From Variovorax boronicumulans (GTDB lineage: Bacteria; Pseudomonadota; Gammaproteobacteria; Burkholderiales; Burkholderiaceae_C), in assembly GCF_007677875.1 (NCBI RefSeq), contig NZ_VEDO01000002.1, forward strand, positions 124,001-188,000: a DNA stretch of 64,000 nucleotides. Direction: 5' to 3'. The translations under genes and the position numbers were made by a program. Positions 58,192-64,000 of this stretch are shown here, one piece after another. The notes below the pieces were generated by a model, which saw nothing but the letters and a program-made list of their open reading frames with translations, was not told the DNA's origin and did no database searches. The stretch's first letter is position 1; each line of letters starts with the position of its first letter.

Positions 58192-59040
58192 ATGTTCTCC
58201 GCTCTTCTCACCGCCGCGGGGTCCACCCCGCTGGTTCTCGATTCGCCGCACAGCGGCACGGTCTATCCGGCCGATTTCGACCACGCCTGCGACCCGCTGG
58301 TGCTGCGCCGTGCCGAAGATACCCATGTCGAGAAACTCTACGACTTCGCGCCGGCCCTGGGCGTGGCCTGGGTCGAGGCGCTGTTCCCGCGCAGCTACCT
58401 GGATGCCAACCGCGACCTGACCGAGATCGACCAGGCACTGCTGGATGCGCCCTGGCCCGGGCCCGTGGCGACCGACGCGCGCGTGCTGTCCAAGGTGCGC
58501 CTGGGCAAGGGGCTGATCTGGCGCACCACCGACGAGGGCACGCCGCTGTACGCGCGCAAGCTCACGGTGGCCGAAGTGCAGGCGCGCATCGCGCGCTGCT
58601 GGCAGCCTTACCACGCAGCGGTCAAGGCCGCCATCGACGCCGCGCATGCACGCCACGGCTACAGCCTGCACCTGAACTGCCATTCCATGCCGGCCGTGGC
58701 CTCGCGCTTCGCCACCGATTTCCCGGGCCTGGCCCATGCCGACTTCGTGGTCGGCGACCGCGACGGCAGCACGGCCGCCGCCGCGCTGTCTGCCCGCATC
58801 GTCGAGCACCTGCGCGGCCTGGGCTACGACGTGGCCTACAACCATCCCTACAAGGGCGTCGAACTCGTGCGCCGCTATGGCGACCCGGCGCGGCAGCGCC
58901 ACAGCGTACAACTCGAAATCAACCGCAAGCTCTACATGGACGAGAACACGCTGGCCCTGCACGCGGGCGCCGAAGGCCTGAAGGCCCACCTGCGCTCGCT
59001 GGTCGAGCTGCTGCTGGCCACCGACCCGCGGAGCCTGTGA
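58192..59040 (+). CDS. N-formylglutamate amidohydrolase (HutG/PF05013-like)
   Basis: A 282-residue hydrolase that would release formate and glutamate from N-formylglutamate or act on a related N-formyl or acyl amino acid. Conserved segments are [44 protein letters not shown] and VGDRDGSTA, which hold the metal and catalytic residues. The rest of the histidine-degradation (hut) genes are not in this window. Its stop overlaps the next start (TGATG), so it forms a two-gene unit with the FAD enzyme. Confidence 0.9.
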   Translation: MFSALLTAAGSTPLVLDSPHSGTVYPADFDHACDPLVLRRAEDTHVEKLYDFAPALGVAWVEALFPRSYLDANRDLTEIDQALLDAPWPGPVATDARVLSKVRLGKGLIWRTTDEGTPLYARKLTVAEVQARIARCWQPYHAAVKAAIDAAHARHGYSLHLNCHSMPAVASRFATDFPGLAHADFVVGDRDGSTAAAALSARIVEHLRGLGYDVAYNHPYKGVELVRRYGDPARQRHSVQLEINRKLYMDENTLALHAGAEGLKAHLRSLVELLLATDPRSL

Positions 59041-60155
59041 TGGACCGCGTCGATTGCGTCGTCATCGGCGCCGGTGTCGTGGGACTGGCCGTGGCCCGTG
59101 CGCTGGCGCTGTCGCCGGCCTTCGCGGGCCGTGAGCTCATGGTGCTGGAGGCGGCGGATGCCATCGGCACCGGCACGAGTTCGCGCAACAGCGAGGTCAT
59201 CCACGCCGGCATCTACTACGCCGCCGGCTCACTCAAGGCGCAGCTGTGCGTGCGCGGCAAGGCCTTGCTGTACGCCTACTGCGCCGAACGCGGCATCGCC
59301 CACCGCCGCTGCGGCAAGCTCATCGTGGCCACCGACGAAGCCCAGGTCGCGCAGCTGCAGGGCATCGTGGCCAAGGCCGCTGCCAACGGCGTGGACGACC
59401 TGGTGCTGCTCTCGGCCGACGAAGCCCGCGCCATGGAGCCGCAACTGCGCTGCACGGCGGCCATCCATTCGCCGTCCACCGGCATCGTCGACAGCCATGG
59501 GCTGATGCTGGCGCTGCAGGGCGATTTCGAGAACGCGGGCGGCATCGTGGCGCTGAACTCAGCGCTGGCGCAGGCGCGGTGCACACCCGATGGCATCGTG
59601 CTGACCATGCTGGATGGCACCGAGCTGTTGGCCGGCACGGTGGTCAACGCGGCCGGACTGTCGGCCCAGGCGCTGGCGCTGCGCTTCGAGGGGCTGGACC
59701 CGGCGCATGTGCCGCCCAGCCACTTCGCCAAGGGCAACTACTTTACGCTGGCCGGGCGCGCGCCGTTCACGCGGCTCATCTATCCGGCGCCCGAGGCCGC
59801 TGGCCTGGGCGTGCATCTCACGCTGGACCTGGGTGGCCAGGCCAAGTTCGGCCCCGACGTGCAATGGGTGGAGGATCCCGAAGACCTGGTCGTCGATCCA
59901 CGCCGTGGCGACGGCTTCTATGCCGAGGTGCGCAAGTACTGGCCGGGCCTGCCGGATGGCGCGCTGCAGCCGGGTTACGCCGGCATGCGGCCCAAGATCC
60001 AGGCACCGCACGAGCCGGCACGCGACTTCGTGCTGCAAGGCCCCGCCGTGCATGGCGTGCCGGGGCTGGTCAATCTGTTCGGCATCGAATCGCCGGGGCT
60101 CACGAGTTCGCTGGCCATCGGCGAGCAGGTGGTGCGGCTGCTGCAGCCGGCCTGA
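59040..60155 (+). CDS. lhgO: FAD-dependent oxidoreductase, L-2-hydroxyglutarate oxidase-like (DAO family)
   Basis: A 371-residue flavoprotein of the D-amino-acid oxidase superfamily. The FAD motif is [18 protein letters not shown]; other signatures are [41 protein letters not shown] and the C-terminal [17 protein letters not shown]. These features, notably [13 protein letters not shown], match the LhgO/L-2-hydroxyglutarate dehydrogenase group, which yields 2-oxoglutarate. It is coupled to the upstream amidohydrolase. Assignment within the family is likely but not certain. Confidence 0.85.
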   Translation: MDRVDCVVIGAGVVGLAVARALALSPAFAGRELMVLEAADAIGTGTSSRNSEVIHAGIYYAAGSLKAQLCVRGKALLYAYCAERGIAHRRCGKLIVATDEAQVAQLQGIVAKAAANGVDDLVLLSADEARAMEPQLRCTAAIHSPSTGIVDSHGLMLALQGDFENAGGIVALNSALAQARCTPDGIVLTMLDGTELLAGTVVNAAGLSAQALALRFEGLDPAHVPPSHFAKGNYFTLAGRAPFTRLIYPAPEAAGLGVHLTLDLGGQAKFGPDVQWVEDPEDLVVDPRRGDGFYAEVRKYWPGLPDGALQPGYAGMRPKIQAPHEPARDFVLQGPAVHGVPGLVNLFGIESPGLTSSLAIGEQVVRLLQPA

Positions 60156-60163
60156 TGTGGCCG

Positions 60164-60553
60164 CTACAGCCCCATCGGCTGGGTGGCGGGGAAGTCCGAG
60201 GCTGCGCGCTGGCGCGCCATGGCTGCCAATCCTGCGCGCCGTGCACGCAGGCGCTGCAATTCCAGCGTCACCTCGGGACCGAAACCGCGGCGGTTGCCGC
60301 GGCGGTCGGTCTGCAGCTCGTCCAGGTAGTCGATGCAGCGCTGGGGCAGGCGCCACAGTGCGGCGATCTGGTTCACCACCCGCGGATGGCGGCGTGCGCA
60401 TTGCTGCGGCCGCAGCGGCTCGGGCAGACTTTTCATCCACTGCACGGTGAGGCGCTGCAGCGCGTCGTCCAGCGCATCGCGGCCGCTGCGCTGGTAGCGC
60501 GGCACGGCGAGCGCCCTGGGCGGCGACGCAGTGGAGCGGGCAAGGTGCTGCAT
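60164..60553 (-). CDS. Small conserved hypothetical protein
   Basis: A 129-residue, strongly basic, Arg-rich protein without signal peptide, membrane segment or known motif. The central part LPQRCIDYLDELQTDRRGNR looks helical. I do not recognise a family. Coding is supported by the tight fit between neighbours (8 bp after the convergent oxidoreductase stop) and by the third-position GC-rich codon pattern. It may be a DNA- or RNA-associated protein, but no evidence shows this. Confidence 0.6.
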   Translation of the reverse strand: MQHLARSTASPPRALAVPRYQRSGRDALDDALQRLTVQWMKSLPEPLRPQQCARRHPRVVNQIAALWRLPQRCIDYLDELQTDRRGNRRGFGPEVTLELQRLRARRAGLAAMARQRAASDFPATQPMGL

Positions 60554-60663
60554 GGGTCGCTCGCTGTGGTGGCGTGGCCGCCAGTCTAGGCCGGTGGGCT
60601 GCCTGGCGCTGCAACGTCAAGACGGACGGCGGCCGGGCGGCGACGGCCGTGGCGCTCAACCTC

Positions 60664-62061
60664 TCAGGCGCGGCGGATGCGCAGCAGGCTGAACAGGCCG
60701 GCCCCGGCCGCCAGCGTGGCGGCCAGGCCCAGCGCCAGCGTGGCGCCGCCGGCATGCCCGGCCCGGGGCGGCGCGATGCTGAACAGCACGGCCAGCAGCA
60801 CCGCGCCGATGCTCTGGCCGGTCAGGCGCGCCGTGCCCAGCATGCCGCTGGCGCCACCAGCGCGGTGCGGCGGCGCCGAGGTCACGATCAGGTAGTTGTT
60901 GGGGGACTGGAACAGCGCGAAGCCGATGCCGCACAGCGCCATGCGCCAGGCGATGTCGGTGTTGTGCGGCTGTGCGGGCAGCAGGGCCAGCAGCGCCAGG
61001 CCGCTGGCCATGGTCCACATGCCGGCGCAGCCGAGCAAGCCAGGCTGCACGCGGCCGATCAGCCGGCCCGCGATCGGCGCCATGACGATGCTGCCGAGCG
61101 GCCACGCAGTGATGAGCAGCCCCGTGTCCACGTGCGAGCGGCCGTAGCCGTCCAGCAGCAGAAAGGGCAACGCGATGTTGGACAGCATCTGTGCGGCGAA
61201 GGCCGTGACCGAGCTGCACATGGACAGCGCGAACACGCGGATGCGCAGCAGGTCCACCGGAAACAGCGGCACGGCCTGGCCGAGCTGGCGACGCACGTAG
61301 ACGATGCCCACCACCACGCCCGCGACGATCAACAGCACCGACTGCAGTGCCGCGCCGCTCTGGCCGGCGCGCGTGCCAAGCTGGTCCACGCCCAGGAACA
61401 GCAGCGCGAACATGGCGGCGTTGAGCCCCACGTCGAGCAGCGACAGCCCGCCCCTGGCCAGCGGCAGCGGATTGGACGGCAGCGCACGCAGGCCGAGCAG
61501 CAGCAACGCGGCCGCGACCGGCAGGTTGATCGCGAACAGCCAGGGCCAGCTGGCCACCGAGAGCACGGCCGCAGCCACGCTGGGGCCCGCCACCGAGGCC
61601 ACGGCCACGGTCATGGAATTGAGGGCGATGCCGCGGCCCAGCAGCGCGCGCGGGTAGGTCAGCCGCACCAGCGCCGAATTGACGCCCATGACGCCAGCCG
61701 CACCCACCCCCTGCAGTGCGCGGGCCGCCACCAGCATGGGCAGGTCGCGCGCGAGCACGCAGCCCAGCGAGCCCAGCAGCAGCACGGCCACGCCGGCCAG
61801 GTAGACGCGCCGGTAGCCCAGCAGATCGCCGAGCTTGGCGCAGGGCAGCAGGAGCACCAGCACGCCAAGCTGGTAGGCATTGACGATCCATATCGCGTCC
61901 GAGGCCGGCCGGTGCAGGTCGCGCGCGATGCCGGGCAGCGCCAGGTTGACGATGGTCGCGTCCAGCACCGAGATGCCGATGCCGAGCAGGATCACCGCCA
62001 TCGACCAATGGCGGGCCGGCGTGGGCAGCCCGTCCGTGGGCTCCGCTGCGGGGGCCGGCAT
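60664..62061 (-). CDS. MFS transporter, DHA2 (EmrB/QacA-like) family
   Basis: A 465-residue major facilitator exporter with about 14 helices. The first helix carries the DHA2 motif [20 protein letters not shown] and the next loop [15 protein letters not shown]. It lacks an adjacent EmrA-type adaptor, so it probably exports directly across the inner membrane. The ATG overlaps the pyrD stop by one base, so it is translated from the pyrD message. The substrate is unknown. Confidence 0.93.
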   Translation of the reverse strand: MPAPAAEPTDGLPTPARHWSMAVILLGIGISVLDATIVNLALPGIARDLHRPASDAIWIVNAYQLGVLVLLLPCAKLGDLLGYRRVYLAGVAVLLLGSLGCVLARDLPMLVAARALQGVGAAGVMGVNSALVRLTYPRALLGRGIALNSMTVAVASVAGPSVAAAVLSVASWPWLFAINLPVAAALLLLGLRALPSNPLPLARGGLSLLDVGLNAAMFALLFLGVDQLGTRAGQSGAALQSVLLIVAGVVVGIVYVRRQLGQAVPLFPVDLLRIRVFALSMCSSVTAFAAQMLSNIALPFLLLDGYGRSHVDTGLLITAWPLGSIVMAPIAGRLIGRVQPGLLGCAGMWTMASGLALLALLPAQPHNTDIAWRMALCGIGFALFQSPNNYLIVTSAPPHRAGGASGMLGTARLTGQSIGAVLLAVLFSIAPPRAGHAGGATLALGLAATLAAGAGLFSLLRIRRA

Positions 62062-63182
62062 CAGACCTTGCGGTCGCGTATCGCCTGGGCGGCCTCGCGC
62101 ACGAGCGCCGGGCCCTGGTAGATGAGGCCGGTGTAGATCTGCACGAGGTCGGCACCAGCTTCGATCTTGGTGAGCGCGTCGCGCGCGCTCAGCACGCCGC
62201 CCACCCCGATGATGGGGAACTCCGGGCCCAGGGCCTGGCGCAGCTGCGCGATCACGCGGTTGCTGGCGGCCAGCAGGGGGGCGCCGGACAAGCCGCCGGT
62301 CTCCTCGGCATGCGGCAGGCCCTGCACGCGGTCGCGCGCCAAGGTGGTGTTGGTGGCGATCAGGCCCCAGCCGAGCTGGTCGGCCGCGTGGTCGGCGTCC
62401 GCATAGCGCTTGAGCGTGGCGGCGATCACGGCCACCTGGCCCTCGTCCAGATCGGGCGCGATCTTCACGAACAGCGGCACGCGGCGCAGTTGCGTGCGGC
62501 CGTCGGCGCTGGTGCTGGCGTGTTCGCGTGCCAGCACGGCGCGGCGTTCGGCCAGCGCGCCGAGCAGGGCGTCCAGCGCGGCGTCGGCCTGCAACGTGCG
62601 CAGGTTTTGCGTGTTCGGGCTCGAAATGTTGATCGTGACATAGTCGGCGTGCGGGTAGACACCAGACAGGCCGGCAAGGTAGTCGTCGGTCGCGCGTTCG
62701 GTCGGCGTGGCGGCGTTCTTGCCGATGTTCAGGCCCAGCAGCATGGGGCTGCCGGCCTGCTGGCGGAACCTGGCGCGCTGCACGTTGGCGATGAAGGCCG
62801 CGAGGCCATCGTTGTTGAAGCCCAGCCGGTTGATCAGTGCCTGCGCCTGCGGCAGCCGGAACATGCGCGGCTTGGGGTTGCCGGGCTGGCCCAGCGGCGT
62901 GACCGTGCCGACCTCGACGAAGCCGAAGCCCAGCGCGCCGAGCGCATCGATGCAGCGGGCATTCTTGTCCAGGCCGGCGGCCAGGCCCACGCGGTTGGGA
63001 AAGTGCAGGCCGGCGACGGTGACGGGGTCATCGACACGGCGGTCGCACCAGGCCCAGGCCAGCGGCGTGCCATGGCTGCGGGCCAGAGCGGACATGGTGG
63101 CATCGTGGGCGGCTTCGGCGTCCAGGCCGAAGAGCAGGGGCCGGGCCAGGGCATAAGTGAGCCGGGTCGGCAGCAGGGGCAT
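62061..63182 (-). CDS. pyrD: Dihydroorotate dehydrogenase (quinone), class 2
   Basis: Oxidises dihydroorotate to orotate in pyrimidine synthesis and feeds electrons to quinone at the membrane. The 373-residue length and the N-terminal amphipathic helix ([18 protein letters not shown]) mark class 2. Active-site segments are [32 protein letters not shown] with the catalytic serine, [12 protein letters not shown] and [19 protein letters not shown]. It diverges from rpiA with only 45 bp between start codons. Confidence 0.97.
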   Translation of the reverse strand: MPLLPTRLTYALARPLLFGLDAEAAHDATMSALARSHGTPLAWAWCDRRVDDPVTVAGLHFPNRVGLAAGLDKNARCIDALGALGFGFVEVGTVTPLGQPGNPKPRMFRLPQAQALINRLGFNNDGLAAFIANVQRARFRQQAGSPMLLGLNIGKNAATPTERATDDYLAGLSGVYPHADYVTINISSPNTQNLRTLQADAALDALLGALAERRAVLAREHASTSADGRTQLRRVPLFVKIAPDLDEGQVAVIAATLKRYADADHAADQLGWGLIATNTTLARDRVQGLPHAEETGGLSGAPLLAASNRVIAQLRQALGPEFPIIGVGGVLSARDALTKIEAGADLVQIYTGLIYQGPALVREAAQAIRDRKV

Positions 63183-63184
63183 CG

Positions 63185-63190
63185 GATAAT
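63185..63190 (+). promoter_or_regulatory. Possible -10 of rpiA
   Basis: GATAAT lies 37 bases before the rpiA ATG, in the 45-bp divergent gap with pyrD, and matches the -10 consensus at five of six positions. Any -35 would lie inside pyrD and is not clear. Confidence 0.4.
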
Positions 63191-63227
63191 TCTCGGCCAG
63201 TTCTCAACAAACGCCGGATTCTCCCAG

Positions 63228-63923
63228 ATGACTTCCAACGCTCCGCTGTCGCAAGACCAACTCAAGGCCCTGGTGGGCCGTGCCGCCCTGGCCTACGTGG
63301 TGCCGGGCGAGATCCTGGGCGTGGGCACGGGCTCGACCGTCAACTGCTTCATCGACGCGCTGGCCGAGATCCGTGACCGGATCCCGGGCGCGGTGTCCAG
63401 TTCAGAAGCGAGCACGGCGCGCCTGAAGGCGCTGGGCATCCCGGTGTTCGACGCCAACGCGGTGGGCGAGCTCGCCGTCTACGTGGACGGCGCCGACGAG
63501 ATCGATGGCGCCGGCCACATGGTCAAGGGCGGCGGCGCCGCACTCACGCGCGAGAAGATCGTCGCTGCCCAGTCGCGCCAATTCGTCTGCATCGCCGATG
63601 CGTCCAAGAAGGTGCCGGTGCTGGGCCGTTTCCCGATCCCGGTGGAGGTGGTGCCGATGGCGGCGCAGCAGCTCGTGCGCCGTTTCGCGGCCATGGGCGG
63701 TCAGGCGACGCTGCGCCAGACCAAGGGCGGCAGCGGTCCGCTCGTGACCGACAACGGCCAGCACATCCTGGATGTGGCCGGCCTGGCGATTGCCGATCCG
63801 CTGGGCTTTGAGACGCAGGTGAGCCAGTGGCCCGGCGTGGTCACGGTGGGCGTGTTCGCGCACCAGCGCGCCCAGGTCTGTCTGCTCGGCACGCCCGAGG
63901 GCGTGCAGACGCTGACGTTCTAG
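63228..63923 (+). CDS. rpiA: Ribose-5-phosphate isomerase A
   Basis: Interconverts ribose 5-phosphate and ribulose 5-phosphate in the pentose phosphate pathway. The 231-residue enzyme has [15 protein letters not shown] (phosphate binding), [20 protein letters not shown] and LTREKIVA (catalytic Asp, Glu and Lys region). ATG 63228 gives [20 protein letters not shown]. Its stop overlaps the stop of the minus-strand gene at the window edge by 4 bp. Confidence 0.97.
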   Translation: MTSNAPLSQDQLKALVGRAALAYVVPGEILGVGTGSTVNCFIDALAEIRDRIPGAVSSSEASTARLKALGIPVFDANAVGELAVYVDGADEIDGAGHMVKGGGAALTREKIVAAQSRQFVCIADASKKVPVLGRFPIPVEVVPMAAQQLVRRFAAMGGQATLRQTKGGSGPLVTDNGQHILDVAGLAIADPLGFETQVSQWPGVVTVGVFAHQRAQVCLLGTPEGVQTLTF

Positions 63924-64000
63924 AAGACGATGCCGGCCGGATTGGACGGGGCCGGCACTGGCGCGGGGGCCGCAGGCGCGGCCGCACGGGCTGCGGGGGC
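63920..64000 (-). CDS. C-terminal end of an unidentified gene (runs off the window)
   Basis: The minus strand is open from the window edge to a TAG at 63922-63920, encoding an Ala/Pro-rich tail that ends [14 protein letters not shown]. Such tails end many envelope proteins, but 26 residues do not allow identification. The convergent 4-bp overlap with rpiA supports a real gene end. Confidence 0.5.
   Translation of the reverse strand, partial: APAARAAAPAAPAPVPAPSNPAGIVF

Overview
The window is GC-rich chromosomal DNA of a betaproteobacterium, most likely of order Burkholderiales and close to Comamonadaceae. The inference rests on the block tpiA-secG-tRNA-Leu(GAG)-nuoA..N followed by a DUF2818 gene and a Nudix gene, on the argH/algZ/algR arrangement, and on the marR-nodT-emrA-emrB cassette. 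This comes from remembered gene order, not from a search. Composition looks even throughout. I see no insertion sequence, prophage, integron, CRISPR array or other island, and no gene-free stretch over 300 bases.

Layout. 1-5.3 kb: the end of a SNF2-type helicase, a BMP-family binding protein, dcd, a receiver/adenylate-cyclase fusion (minus strand) and a zinc metallopeptidase. 5.3-10.3 kb: rpsO and pnp with strongly structured leaders, a quinone oxidoreductase, tpiA and secG. 10.4-26.4 kb: tRNA-Leu, the complete 14-gene respiratory complex I operon, then DUF2818, an ADP-ribose-type Nudix hydrolase and a DUF1178 protein. 26.4-34.8 kb: glutamate dehydrogenase and an ABC-B exporter on the minus strand, divergent from a MarR regulator that leads a tripartite efflux operon. 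34.9-40.7 kb: a branched-chain-type ABC importer (two ATPases, two tandem binding proteins, two permeases). 40.7-52.6 kb: an AttH/CrtC lipocalin-like protein, three chemoreceptors, an SH3 protein, DAHP synthase, argH and an AlgZ/AlgR-type two-component pair. 52.6-57.3 kb: recJ with an RpfE-like gene, then the lipoprotein-release permease and ATPase. 57.3-64 kb: a glutathione transferase, an N-formylglutamate amidohydrolase coupled to an L-2-hydroxyglutarate-oxidase-like enzyme, a small unknown gene, an MFS transporter coupled to pyrD, rpiA, and the tail of a minus-strand gene at the edge.

The genes are mostly housekeeping: respiration, RNA decay, central carbon and nucleotide metabolism, envelope export, nutrient import and chemotaxis. 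No cluster here looks like an undescribed multi-gene system. The most interesting signals are small: structured leaders before rpsO and pnp, paired palindromic operators before the MarR efflux operon, a dyad before gdhA, a receiver-linked class IIIb cyclase, an arginine in place of the Walker A lysine in LivF, a histidine-rich loop in NuoL, a single MacB-type lipoprotein-release permease, and one receptor of three with a CheR-docking tail. Everything here was read by eye; no homology search or folding program was run.
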